From assembly GCA_933228895.1 (NCBI GenBank), contig OW121846.1, positions 77,636,064 through 77,700,063 of the forward strand: 64,000 bases of DNA. Direction: 5' to 3'. The position numbers and the translations under genes are program-made. Each line of letters opens with the position of its first letter. Within the stretch, counting starts at the first letter, position 1. Below are positions 53,818-64,000 of the stretch, piece by piece. The notes beneath the pieces are model-generated. The model was given only the letters and a program-made list of their open reading frames with translations, was not told the origin of the DNA and made no database searches. Origin of the DNA: Platycnemis pennipes. Lineage: Eukaryota > Arthropoda > Insecta > Odonata > Platycnemididae.

Positions 53818-54247
53818 TGTGGCAGGGGATCAATTCTCACCAAACATGCACTACATATCATGCATAATAAAGGATTAGTATTTATATACCTACTGTTCTA
53901 AACTACACTATTTAAGAAAAGATAAGAATGGCAAATCAAACATGCAAAAATTGTTGCTATTTGGGTTAGCTTCAAATGCTTATACCAACATGCAACTACC
54001 AATTTTATCCATTGCTACACTCGTACTGGATATATTTTTTCCGTTATTCATATCCCAAATTATACGAGGAAAAAGAACATTTTGAATCTGTCAGTTCGGC
54101 AATCAATTTCTCTAATTTTGTGATTATGGTCCTGTCTAGCGTAGTAAGTTGGGGTTCGCAAAATATTTTTATCGTCGTCAATGAAAATATTATCTTTGAA
54201 TTTATTTAAGATATTTAGTCTAAATTTCAACCTGCGGTCTGACAATA
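53818..54247 (-). mobile_element. LINE-A 3' part
   Basis: Antisense LINE-A lacking tail and hairpin half, from ggtgtggcagggg to SDRRLKFRLNILNKFKDNIF (minus strand). Confidence 0.83.
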
Positions 54248-54610
54248 AATGGTAGTACTCGATGGCTCAAGAGTCACTTCGCACGATTCGACTCTTGAAG
54301 TAAACCACTTGTCTCAAAGCGTCAGCATATAATTGGCTTTCGCTGTCATCAAGGGAGGTGACCATTTTAGCCATTAAGGATAGGTACTTGGGTGATTAGG
54401 ATTTCAGAGAGCGGAGAGAGGGTGGAGAGAAATCCGAATTTGGCAATATTTCACATTTATGATAGGAGCCTTGTTGGGCAATAGTACATGCGTCTCACCT
54501 GGCGGACGAAGTAATGTGCCTGAACTGCTCTCTACAAAGGACCACTGAGAAAAATCGCCACTACTAGGAGACGTATCCGAGCCTTCCGGATGGGAAGCCG
54601 GTTCTCTTAC
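54248..54610. other. Intergenic, probable repeat flank
   Basis: No gene. Its end ggttctcttactta continues logically into the (CTTA)n at 55222, suggesting that the LINE-A copy at 54611 split one older repeat. Confidence 0.45.
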
Positions 54611-55215
54611 TTACATCTACATCTACATAATACCCTGCAAGCCACCACAAGGGTGTGTGGCAGGGGGTGATTGCTAACCAAACATGCACTACATATCAGG
54701 CATAAAAAAGGAATAGTATTAATATAGTAGTCAGAACTACACTATTTAAAAAAGATAGAAATTGCAAAGAAAACATGCAAAAACATTCTGTTAGTAGGGT
54801 TAGCTTTAAGTACTCATACCAACATGCAGCTACCAATGCTATTCATTGCTACTCTCCGATAGGACATATTTACCGTTATTCGTATCTCTTATTGTACGGG
54901 GGAAAAAGGATATTTTGAATCGGTCAGTTCGGCAATCAATTTCTCTAACTTTATGATTATGGTCCAGTCTGCCATAGTAAGTTGGGGTTCGTAAAATATT
55001 TTTAACATCATCACTGAAAATATTGCCTTGGAATTTGTGTAAGAGATTAAGTCTAAATTTCAACCTGCGATCTGACAATGATTCCCATTTCAATTCATTT
55101 AATAGACTGGTTACGCTAATATAATTATCGTATCGTCCCTTTAAAAATCTTTCCGATCTTCGCTGCACACGTTCAAGTTCATTACTTGGACCGATTTCGT
55201 AGGGATCCCATACAA
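54611..55215 (-). pseudogene. LINE-A 600-bp copy, young subfamily
   Basis: Antisense, (CATCTA)n tail to WDPYEI; minus-strand frame 54839-55168 is open (QRRSERFLKGRYDNYISVTS, FPRTIRDTNNGKY). Flanked by ttactta on both sides, a likely 7-bp duplication inside a TTAC microsatellite. Confidence 0.88.
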
Positions 55216-55610
55216 AAATACTTACTTACTTACTTACTTACCAGGCTTATAATCCCAGCAGTTGCAGAGATTGATCATTCTAATTGATCATTGACTTTGG
55301 CATACCGGTCCGTATTTGAGAGCTGCGGGATGGTACTTCAAAAGTAGTACTCGGATGAAACGGTAAACCGTTGACCCCTCGGCGCATTGCGTTAAAGCCG
55401 GCCCAGGTGGCGGCGAGGTAAAGTCCTTGCCTGCTAGGATCCTAGGGTCGCGGGTTCGAGTCCCGCCTGGGTGGGTTTTTCTCCACCCAGGGCATGGATG
55501 TTTGTCAAGCTCTGCTGTTTCAGCCCCTGGGATATCTGATGACAGGCAAATGCCTATCGGGATCCCAGGGGCCATATGGGCCAACAGAACCGTCCGGATG
55601 CAAAAAAAAT
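55216..55610 (+). mobile_element. tRNA-related SINE-like repeat
   Basis: Starts with (CTTA)5 at 55222-55242, then a body with hairpin gtacttcaaaagtagtac (near 55332). It then contains a complete tRNA-like stretch (55401-55474) and a 3' part with a near-palindromic gggatccc/ctgggat region. Plus-strand frames here are not coding. I cannot name the family. Confidence 0.6.
55401..55474 (+). tRNA. tRNA-like sequence in SINE, probably not a working tRNA
   Basis: Acceptor arms GCCCAGG and CCTGGGT pair over 7 bp (one G-U); T-arm GCGGG-TTCGAGT-CCCGC is perfect; D-arm contains gcgaggtaaag. The anticodon arm pairs poorly (GTCCT/AGGAT with an 8-nt loop), so an anticodon cannot be given. Embedding in a longer repeat suggests a SINE promoter. 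Confidence 0.5.
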
Positions 55611-55650
55611 TGAATCGAGTCAGGCGATACTTTGTCAAAACGTATAATAC

Positions 55651-55859
55651 CGACAGAAAAAAATTAACGATGTATTTTTCACACGCTGCACTGAATTACT
55701 AAACCCTACTGGTTTCGACAATTTCGTGTCATTACCTTTGATTAGGACACCCTTTATTAGAAAAGTACCCTTGATAATGACACGGGAGTGTCGAAACAGG
55801 TAGGGTTTAGTAATTCAATACAGTGCGTGAAAAATACATCGTTAACGTTTTTCTTTCAG
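55651..55859. mobile_element. Inverted-repeat element
   Basis: Arms of about 85 nt (55651-55734 and 55775-55859), about 85% complementary, around a 40-nt centre. They contain gaattactaaaccctac and taatgacacgggagtgtcga. The gacac-gggag-tgtcgaaac pattern resembles termini of Penelope-like elements as I remember them, but this is uncertain. Confidence 0.6.
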
Positions 55860-55990
55860 CCTTTAGTTAAGACCTGGGCCATGTAGACGCCAGTATTTTC
55901 ATAAACTTTCCTCCGCTCCCTAAAAAATCCTTCTTCCTCCCAATAACAAAACGGTCCTAGGTAGCACAAAAGATCTTTTCGGTTGCTTCC

Positions 55991-56045
55991 AAATTACTAC
56001 ATATATATAATACCCTTCAAGGGTATTATATAGATGTAGTAATTT
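55991..56045. repeat. Fold-back dimer of the LINE-A tip
   Basis: 25-nt arms (aaattactacatatatataa+taccc; reverse complement matches 24 of 25) around ttcaa. The inner part is the LINE-A 3' end (gggtattat.tagatgtag) in both orientations. Confidence 0.85.
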
Positions 56046-56076
56046 GTAAAAGTAGATTACGTAGATGTAGTTGTAG

Positions 56077-56370
56077 TGCACACCAAACATGCATTACATA
56101 TCATGCATAAAACGGATTAGTTATTACATTCTAATCTAAATTAAACAAATTTAAAAACAGATAAAATTTGCAAAGCAAACATTCTATACCATGCTGTTAG
56201 TTGGGTTAGCTTAAAGTCTTAAAGCCTACATGCAACTATCTATGCTACAAATTGATACACTCGTATTTATACTATTGGATATATTTACAGCTATTCATAT
56301 CTCTAATTGTACGAGGAAAGAGGGACATTTTGAATATGTCCGTCCGGAAATCAATTTCTTCAATTTTATC
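56077..56370 (-). mobile_element. LINE-A UTR and last codons
   Basis: Antisense, without hairpin; from caccaaacatgc to the REIDxR region. Old copy with many changes. Confidence 0.78.
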
Positions 56371-56615
56371 ATCACTTCTACTACTTATACTTCTATAACA
56401 GGGTGAAATATCTTGCATGCGTGATGAAGTGGATTGTTTAAAACTTCAGCATAATTGCATAAATACTTATATTTAAAATGCACGTTTTTAGTACTGCTTT
56501 TATATTCCTTTGCATGTTGGATGAATATTCAAATTTGTAGCGTCTGTTCCACATGGTATTCATAGCAATATCTCAATACGTAGATAGTATAATTAAACTT
56601 TAGTGCCTGTGCGTT
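56371..56615. other. Intergenic, nothing recognised
   Basis: AT-rich, no feature supported. Confidence 0.4.
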
Positions 56616-57142
56616 GTGAATTTGGGTGGGAATCATTATCAGAGCGTTGGTTAAAGTACAGATTAAATCTATTACAGAATTTTAAATCGGGTAGTTTTAC
56701 TTAAGATGTTAGGCATATATTGAAAACACCAGCGTATTATGCTAGATTCGGTCAGATACATAATATTAGAAAGATAGGTTGTCGTACCGATGGATTTCAA
56801 ATGTCATCTTTCCCCCGTACTATTAAAGAACATTAGGCAGCATAGCAAACGCATAGGTAAGGGAAATATTTTAGCGTAGTCTGTAGTGCATGATGCATAT
56901 ATTAGCAACCAATCCCTTTATTACTATGTAGATACTAAACATCTAGTTGCATGAGACCCTATTATGTAGCATGTTTCCATTTAGTAGCTTGCTTGCATGT
57001 ACAGTGATCTTCACCCCTGCCACACAACCCCGCGGTGATTTGCAGGGTATTGCGTAGATGAAGAAGTAGAATACTTGGTAATAGCACACCCCCTACCGTA
57101 CTCTCTCTAGGTAGCTTTCAAGGTTATCAGTAAATGTAGATA
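56616..57142 (+). pseudogene. LINE-B 3' end and decayed second tip
   Basis: 56616-57066 is sense LINE-B from LGWESLSE to hairpin and gcgtagatgaag tail, broken by stops. 57072-57142 is a degraded second LINE-B tip. Confidence 0.78.
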
Positions 57143-57224
57143 ACTAGATAGATGGACTCATACCGCGGTTTGAGTAGTTTAATCGGAGATATTAGCCAAG
57201 GAAAAACTACGCTCATACCTCTTG

Positions 57225-57500
57225 CGCGTGAAAATAACAAAACTGGTGTGGCAGCCGATTGGGTGGATGTTGTAACATGATTCTGTGATATCGGATTCGA
57301 ACGCCGGAGAGGACTTTGGATGCATCCAGCGAAACCCAAAATGGTTGATTTCCTGGGAACATGATCTTCCTGGGAAACCACAGGTGGCACAGGAAAAAGA
57401 ACCGCCCACACAGCCTGATGCGTGAATTTCACACGCCATTGGGGTCAGTAGTTGGTGTCAACTTGGTGTGTTCAAACCTCGCCAACGAGGCCGATCTTTG
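57225..57500 (+). mobile_element. tRNA-derived SINE-like element, second copy
   Basis: B box ggattcgaacgcc at 57293-57305, body gtgaatttcacacgccattg at 57424-57443. Matches the 42060 element in order and spacing. Divergent, no (TGAG)n tail visible, so it is older or another subfamily. Confidence 0.6.
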
Positions 57501-57617
57501 GGTAAACACTGTGGTTTTTGGTACAGCTTAGCACGAGGTATCGCATTTCACCTCTCCTTGCATAATTTTGGCTGCCTTGTTATCCAGGGGGTGGGTATGG
57601 GTACGGAAAGGAGTTCT

Positions 57618-58080
57618 ATCTACATATGCGTCTACGCAATACCCAGCAAACCTCCGTATAGGTGTGTTGCAGGACGTGAAGATCACTAAACTTGCACAAT
57701 TGACATGGAACTAGGCTACTACATGTAATCACGTTACATAATAGGGTCACATGCAGCTATATGGTTAGTATCTACATAGTATTAAAGGGATTACCGATTT
57801 TTAATACATGCATCAAGCGCTAAGAGTATTCTGCAACATTTCCTTTACCTATCCCTTTACTATGTTGCCTATTGTGTTCTCCTATAGTACGGGGGAAAAT
57901 GGCATTTTGAATCTATCGCTATGATTATCTATCTCTCGAATTTTTGTTATCTAGTGAAATCGAGCATAATACGCAGGGGTTCTTATTATGTATCTAACGT
58001 CTTCAGTAAATCAATTTTCAATTTCTGTAAGAGATTTAATCTGTACCTTAATTTCGATCTGATAATGATTCCCATGAGTT
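57618..58080 (-). pseudogene. LINE-B 3' part
   Basis: Antisense tail (atatgcgtctacgc), decayed hairpin, UTR and C-terminal coding sequence to the WESLS region. Many changes; old copy. Confidence 0.8.
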
Positions 58081-58081
58081 G

Positions 58082-59610
58082 CCCACGTTTTATGGATATG
58101 TCGAGTGGTACATATTAGAAATATACAGTCCGTATTGCATGCTTCTCATTACATCGCATTCATGTACCTCGCATTCAACCTCACGTCAAGCACCTTAACA
58201 AATTGTATTTTCCACACACAACCAGAGCAGTGAATGATGTTGCCAGCGTATTCTATTGGTGTTATGCGATCCATCACAATTCCAGGAAGGTTGGTTCTCA
58301 TACTTACCCGCATTTTACTCAGCAAGGCCCCACAAGGGTGTGTGGCAGGGGTGCCTCCGCACATGACATGCGTTACCGACAAGTATACAATCAAATGTGA
58401 GTGAATATCATTGATTCAGTCACTGATATAAGCTAATTTTGCAAGGAAACACGGCGGCATCACCTGAAATCTCCTATCTCAAACGAACGTAATTAATGAC
58501 AGATTTTGCACAGATCATGTATGTACAATATTCCTGGTTACGTACCGAACTAGCGAGGAGGAATAAATAAACGAGTAAAACCCTTCGACGTCAATTTGAA
58601 GGCGTAATTTCGACCGTTACAGCCATTTCGTAGGCTCTCGACCACATCGCTTTTACTCGGAGATCGACGAATTGTAACATTAACGCTTCATTAATATATT
58701 TAGTCTTGCACCTTTTTACGGCACCACATTTTTGGCAGCATTCCGACGTCTGAGGAAGATTTTGACAACCATTCACCAAACCAGACTTCAAAGGACCGAC
58801 TTCATGATCGAGTTTTTCGTAACAAGGAGAAAAAAAACACTTCGTAGGATTCCACAAGTTTATTCAGACACCGACTTAGGTTTCCATAGTAGTACAATCA
58901 TCTTCACAACGTTTCATCTTCACCTTGAATCCTTGCTACAATCATGTGGTTCCACCAAGTAAAGCCTGAGGACTTCCTTTTTAATAGAGTTATTCGACCG
59001 AAAATCAAAGTTTTTCTAAAAACTGGAATTGTATCGTTTTAAATTTGAAAAGAAAGCATGCTGTCCCCCAAAAGTTCTCCTTTCTTCGTCCTCGTCCTTC
59101 CTGAGGTTTCCGAAGGTGACAGAATATTTCCCGTAGCTGTTTTTTTTTAACGGTGACAAATATTTTGACTGACACAATTGTTACTCTCTCCTCAAGTACA
59201 CTCTTGGCACATGTGTGGCCGGAGTTGCGTCCTCAAGGTTGCAACTCCGAAAAATTTCACGCGACGCAAATCGCTGCTTATGGAAAGCCGGAATGAGATT
59301 AGCCGATTGACGTCACCGGAGTTCCACAGAGGAAATGTAAACAGATTGCTATCACGCTTGCGTGACGGTGTATGCTAATGTTTTCACAAAAATTGTTCGT
59401 CCAAAGTTCTTTCCCCGGAGCTGACGCAAATTCTCCTACAGGGTGCATTGTTTACCGAGATACATCTATGTTGAGTTCCATTCGCGGACCGAGGAAGGTC
59501 CTATGGTGTCATGCTATCCGTAATACCATTGGTCGAACTCGTCAGGCTTTCGAGATTAGCCATGTTGAATGAGAAAATGAAAGAAACACCAAAGTATTGT
59601 CCATCTAAAA
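58082..59610. other. Intergenic, single-copy-looking, one tip scrap
   Basis: 58320-58350 is an antisense hairpin scrap (cccacaagggtgtgtggcag) without tail. The rest shows no gene or repeat that I recognise; short frames on both strands lack domains. Confidence 0.45.
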
Positions 59611-60005
59611 TCTGCATTTATATCTACATAATACCCTGCAAGCCACCACAAAGGTGTGTGGCAGGGGGTGAATTCTCGCCAAACATACACTAAATATCAT
59701 GCATTTAAAAGGATTAGTATTAATATATTAGTCTAAACTGCACTATTTAAAAAGATAATATAGCAAACTATGCATGCAAACACGTGCTGTTATTTGGGTT
59801 ACCTTCAAGTCCTTATACCAACATGCAACTATCTATGCTATTGATTGATTCATTCGTATTGGAAAAGTGTTCTGAACGAGGCAGGAAAAATACTGGATTG
59901 CATTTCTACGTCTACACCTACGCGATATCCTGCAGGCCACCGCGAGGGTACTTGGCAAGGGATGAAGATCACCAAACATGTACTATTGACATACAACTAT
60001 GCTTA
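59611..60005 (-). mobile_element. LINE-A 3' UTR and LINE-B tip
   Basis: 59611-59873 is an antisense LINE-A 3' end, cut at the end of the coding region. 59903-60005 is an antisense LINE-B tip with gtctacacctacgcgatatc and a decayed hairpin. Confidence 0.8.
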
Positions 60006-60465
60006 TATTTCTTCTTAGATGCAATTGTAACTGTTTATATTCGGCCAAGGCAACCGAGAGCTGAGGAAATTTGCGTAATTCAGGAATGGTGGACAAAATG
60101 AGTAGAAGTAGTTTATCAGGGAACGGAAGAAGGGTAGAGAGAAACTCAGCTTCGGCATTTGCCTGCTCTGATCAGGTATTGCCAAAGGATCAGCAGTTTG
60201 ACATCCCATCCTACAGGCAGAGTATTGCACTTGAATATCTTTCCCCTCATAATTCAAATACGGACGGGCATACAAATTAAACATGCCTGCCATAGTCAGG
60301 ATTTGTACCCAGGCCACTAAATGGAAAGCTATCACTCTAGCGACCAAACAAACCGGATACTCTTTCACGTATCTCCTTAAATCAGTTGGATCGTGTTCAT
60401 TCAATTTACAGCATAATATTTGGTGATACTTGTTGTAACTACTGGTTTTTATGTGTTAACCAGTG
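60006..60465 (-). other. Intergenic with antisense tRNA-like SINE head
   Basis: Minus strand of 60268-60360 reads gtttggtcgctagagtgata (A-box-like) and cctgggtacaaatcctgact (B-box-like), followed by atggcaggcatg. It shares gcaggcatg after the B box with the 42657 segment. Likely a SINE head; no gene. Confidence 0.45.
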
Positions 60466-60972
60466 GTAATGGTTGTACCTAAAATGGAAATCGTTGTCAG
60501 ACCGTAGGATGACAATTGGACTTAGTCACTTAGCTAAATTCGAATATATATTTTCGCTGATGACGTTAGAAACATTTTGCCAACTCCGACCTACTATGGT
60601 AGGCTTAACCATGATCATAAAATTGAAAAGATTGATTGCCGAACCGACGGATTCATGATATCCTTCTTTCCTCGAACACTTAGGGATATTAATACCTACT
60701 GTTTAATATGTTGAATAGTATACATATACAAGTGTATCAATGGGTAGCATAGGAAGTTGAATGTTGGTATAAGAACTTGACGCTAACCCATCGAACAGCA
60801 TGTTTTTGCCTACTGCTTTACTATTTTTATCTATTTTTTAATTGTGAAGTTTGAACTAGAATATAATTACCAATTCTTTTTGCATGATATGTAAACCATA
60901 CTTGGGATGAATTCACCATCTGCCGCACACCTTTATGCATGGGTGGTGGAGAGTATTGTGTATGTAGATATA
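60466..60972 (+). mobile_element. Old LINE-A 3' part
   Basis: Sense, from LKWKSLSDRR to a decayed hairpin (ctgccgcacacctttatgca) and gtatgtagatata. Frame broken repeatedly. Confidence 0.77.
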
Positions 60973-60982
60973 TCACTTTTAG

Positions 60983-61636
60983 AAATGAGCTACTTTTCCC
61001 TTGTTAGACCTCATTTGGAATATGCTGCCAGTGTATGGGATCCCTACGAAATCGGTCTAAATAACGAGCATGAACGTGTGCAGCGAAGATCGGCAAGATT
61101 TGTAAAGGGACGGTATGATAACCTTATTAGCGTAACCAGTCTATTAAATGAATGAAATTGGGAATCATTGTCAGATCGCAGTTTGAAATTTTGACTTAAT
61201 CTCTTCAATAAATTCTGAGACAATATTTTCAGTGCTGATGTTAAAAATATTTTGCGAACCCCAACTTACTATGGTGGACTGGACTTTGATTACAAAATTA
61301 AATAAATTGATTGCCGAACTGACAGATTCAAAATGTCCTTTTTCTCTCGTACAATTAGAGATACGAATTACGGTAAATATGTCCAATCGGAGAGTAGCAA
61401 TGGATAGCATTGGTAGCTGCATGTTGGTATGAGTACTTAGAGCTAACCCTACTAACAGAATGTTTTTGCATGTTTGCTTTGCAATTTCTATCTTTTTTAA
61501 TTAGTGAAGTTCTGACTAGTTTGTTAATACTATTCATTTTTTATGCATTTTATGTAGTGTGTGTTTGGTGAGAGATCACCCCCTGCCACACACCTTTGTG
61601 GTTGATTGCAGGGTATTATGTGGATGTAGATGTAGA
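60983..61636 (+). pseudogene. LINE-A 650-bp 3' part
   Basis: Sense, from SYFSLVRPHLEYAASVWDPY through KGRYDNLISVTSLLNE (then a stop) to UTR, hairpin with damaged stem (tggttgattgcaggg) and (GTAGAT)n. Moderately young. Confidence 0.86.
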
Positions 61637-62223
61637 TCACTAGCCTACTCGCTGTTTCAGGCGAAGCATGTATCAAATAAAATCATAGGTCGTAGGCCAA
61701 GGAATATGGCTTTGTTTTACTAATTTATTCCAAGCTGCCCCACATTTCCCGGTTTTGTTACATTCAGGCATCGTTGCACAGGTACCTCTTTGTTCTTCGA
61801 ACTTCGAATATCCTACACCACGAGAATCCCTTCGCCCTCATTCACCCGTGACGTTCTCGGCCCACTCGTGCGCCTCACACCTTTTCGTCTTCCACCTCGA
61901 GGTTTATCAACTTTCGTGTATTTCCCCACGAATACGCGGGTGCTCTCCATGTAGTTCCCTTTCATGGGTAGACTATGGCGAAAGAAGAACTAGATGTGGC
62001 TGATAGACCCTGCGTGCTCTCTCTGTTTAAATTATCTCTAACATGTCACATTATTCTTGTATGTCATGGAGGCCAGTCTTGGAACAGTGTTGGAGGCCAG
62101 GTTAGAAACCCTGTAGAAATTCCAACCGGGCCCTTTCTTCGCTGCCGACTGGAGAGCATTGCAAGTCCAGTTCTACGTCCGTCGAATGCAACGTAACAAT
62201 AATCAGTATAATTCCCAAGTAAG
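61637..62223. other. Intergenic, nothing recognised
   Basis: Slightly GC-richer stretch with short open frames (61755-62196) and no domain recognised. Confidence 0.45.
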
Positions 62224-62385
62224 AGCGAGTTTTTGCATGTTCGCTTTGCTATTTTAATATATTTTTTTAATTGTGAAGTTTAAACTTGGATATAATTACC
62301 AATCTTTTTTTTGCATGATATTTAACGCATCTTTGGTGGGAAGTCACCGTATACCACAATCCTATAGGTGGCTTGCAGGCTGTGG
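62224..62385 (+). mobile_element. Decayed LINE-A 3' UTR
   Basis: Sense UTR from gagtttttgcatgttcgc to a damaged hairpin (cctataggtggcttgcaggc); no tail. Old. Confidence 0.75.
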
Positions 62386-63066
62386 CGTGCGGAGTCAATC
62401 AGCCACGGGTAAGCGCTCGCACATCGGGGAAGGTATGCATCCTTCACCTCACTTGCGTAACCTCATTTAAAAACTGGATAACTATTACCGAAAATGGCAT
62501 TCTATTTCAATTATTGAATTGTGAATTAAAACTGTATAATTTCTTTGGTTAATCACCTACGATGCACATGAAAATCACTTTTCGGCACGATCATCAAGTA
62601 TTTAAAATAACTTTTCCCAAATGTTTTCTCATCGAAAACCTTCTTGGGTAAAAACTATTGGCTATCACACTTGAACCATTCCGAAAGAAAAACATACGTG
62701 CGTAAAATGTGTATTGATATCTATTCCATGTGTAGGAAATGTGCGAATTCGCTGATTTTTAAGAAACGGCTCACCTACCAGCACGACTTCGGAATACGAT
62801 AGATGAAGGAAGCCGCTCTGGGTTTGAGACCTTATGAGCAATTTGATGTGTCATTTCCATAGCTTGCCTTTAGAAATATAAAATTCCATGAAGTAAATGA
62901 ATCGGTCAAATCCATCGTAATCAATATCTTGAAACATGATAGTAAGTTTAGAGAACGTTGTATTTTCACAAGTCTACATTGGAAAGGTATGTCAAGAAAC
63001 TCGCGGCTAAGCTTGAAGGCACCGAGTACGTCCACCGAGTTGCGGATGGTGGGTCGACCTCTAGAT
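62386..63066. other. Intergenic, nothing recognised
   Basis: AT-rich single-copy-looking sequence; no feature supported. Confidence 0.45.
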
Positions 63067-63691
63067 ATCTACATCTACACAATACCCTGCAAGCCACCGC
63101 GAGGGTGTGTGGCAGGGGGTGAAGATCACCAAGCATGCACTTCTAACATGCAAACAAGCAACTATAGGGTCTCATGCAACTAGATTGTTAGTATCTATAG
63201 TATTTAAGGGATTAATACATGCATCATTCACTACAGAATACTCTAAAATATTTCCCCTACCTATCCCTTTGCTATGATGCCTATTCTTCTCTCTCACAGT
63301 ACGGGGGAAAATGCCATTTTGAATCTATCAGTACGACAATCTATCTCTCTAATCTTATTTATCTGGTCGAATCTAGCATAATACGCTGATGTTTTTAATA
63401 TGTGCCTAACATTTTCAGTAAAGCCCATTGAAATTTCTCTAATGGATTTAATCTGTATCTTAACCTACGATCTGATAATGATTCCCACCCTAATTCTTGT
63501 ATTAATTCTTATACACTACTCAACCTATCGTAACACCTTTTAACGAACCTAGCTGCTCTACGCTGCCCACTGTCTAGTTCTCTGATCAAACCTAATTCAT
63601 TTGGATGCCATACAGTGGCTGCATACTCGAGGTGGGGCCTAACTAGAGAAAAGTAACATCGTCCTTTTTTCTTCTCGCTCTTTTGTGTTTA
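63067..63691 (-). pseudogene. LINE-B 625-bp 3' part
   Basis: Antisense tail ctacatctacacaatacc, both hairpins intact, UTR and C-terminal domain up to RYFSLVRPHLEYAATVW-type codons. A few indels. One of the better preserved LINE-B 3' ends. Confidence 0.87.
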
Positions 63692-64000
63692 TATAGAGGT
63701 TGGCTGCGAGATAAGCGAGTTTACTCGTCGAATAAGTAGTCGTGGAGAAAAATCGACGGCATTCCGAGGGGGTATTGGTCTATCCCTGGGTAAGATAGGC
63801 CATTAAATAATACAGAACCTATGAAGATGCCGTGACTTGGCGACGGGAGGCCGCCAACAACTCTGCATTCCATCACCCCGAGGAGAGGGCGGCAGCTCTT
63901 CTTCATATGAGTGACGGTGGAGACCACAGAGGTCGGTACAGCGACACTCATTTCACTACAGGCGTGGTAACATTTACTTTAACGGCTGTAGTACTGCCAT
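63692..64000. other. Window end, nothing recognised
   Basis: A minus-strand open frame (63721-63951) reads MSVAVPTSVVSTVTHMKKSC onward without a known domain. No LINE sequence. It could be part of a gene that continues outside the window, but nothing supports this. Confidence 0.35.

Noticed and set aside
1..64000. Possible CRISPR array because of many short, similar, partly palindromic repeats
   Set aside because: The repeats are irregularly spaced, lie in both orientations and are attached to retrotransposon UTRs; the genome is eukaryotic.

Overview
This window looks like a piece of a large, repeat-rich metazoan genome, most likely an arthropod. It is AT-rich and shows no operons, bacterial gene spacing or ribosome binding sites. 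It contains a nuclear 28S rRNA fragment, tRNA-derived SINE-like segments, hAT-like and pogo-like DNA transposons, and above all non-LTR retrotransposons (LINEs). I cannot name the species. I recognise no host protein-coding gene.

Roughly half of the window is made of fragments of two related LINE families, which I call LINE-A and LINE-B (my labels). Both encode an APE-type endonuclease followed by a reverse transcriptase of the CR1/L2/jockey type (motifs SPGPDQIPSR, LDFKKAFD, SGVPQGSVIGPLLFLLYIND, LFADDA) and a C-terminal region ending in FFPRTIR. LINE-A C-termini read like KGRYDN..LLNELKWESLSDRRLKFRLNLL; LINE-B C-termini read like KRCYDRLSSVSEL..ELGWESLS. The 3' UTR bodies are unlike each other, but the last 60-70 nt are shared: a small hairpin (GGTGA-loop-TCACC), a larger two-part hairpin (CCCTGC/GCAGGG outside, CACC/GGTG inside), and a hexamer tail (GTAGAT)n. 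Most copies are cut off at the 5' side.

Layout. 0-15 kb: a dense mosaic of A and B pieces, including the best A copy (5991-8080 minus, a 609-codon open frame), which is fused to an antisense-oriented 28S rRNA fragment at 8081-8328. 15.4-16.4 kb and 29.0-30.0 kb: two inverted copies of one 976-bp A/B composite. 16-23 kb: B pieces, an unrelated retroelement fragment, and single-copy-looking DNA. 23.9-27 kb: the only B copy with its endonuclease, an inverted partner, and a 17-bp minisatellite grown out of element sequence. 27-34 kb: A and B pieces. 34-39 kb: mostly single-copy-looking AT-rich DNA. 39-43 kb: A pieces, a GC/CpG-rich block, and a SINE. 43.4-46.0 kb: a decayed hAT transposon with an 8-bp target duplication. 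46-56 kb: more A pieces, a pogo/Tc1-like MITE nested in an A copy, two inverted-repeat elements, and palindromic junctions. 56-64 kb: sparser A/B pieces and single-copy-looking DNA.

How it fits together: the reverse transcriptase presumably recognises the shared 3' hairpin and tail. The window holds copies truncated to almost exactly that module (about 50 nt), several flanked by 6-7 bp target duplications. That makes the 3' module itself look like the mobile unit, and it is the observation I consider most worth following.
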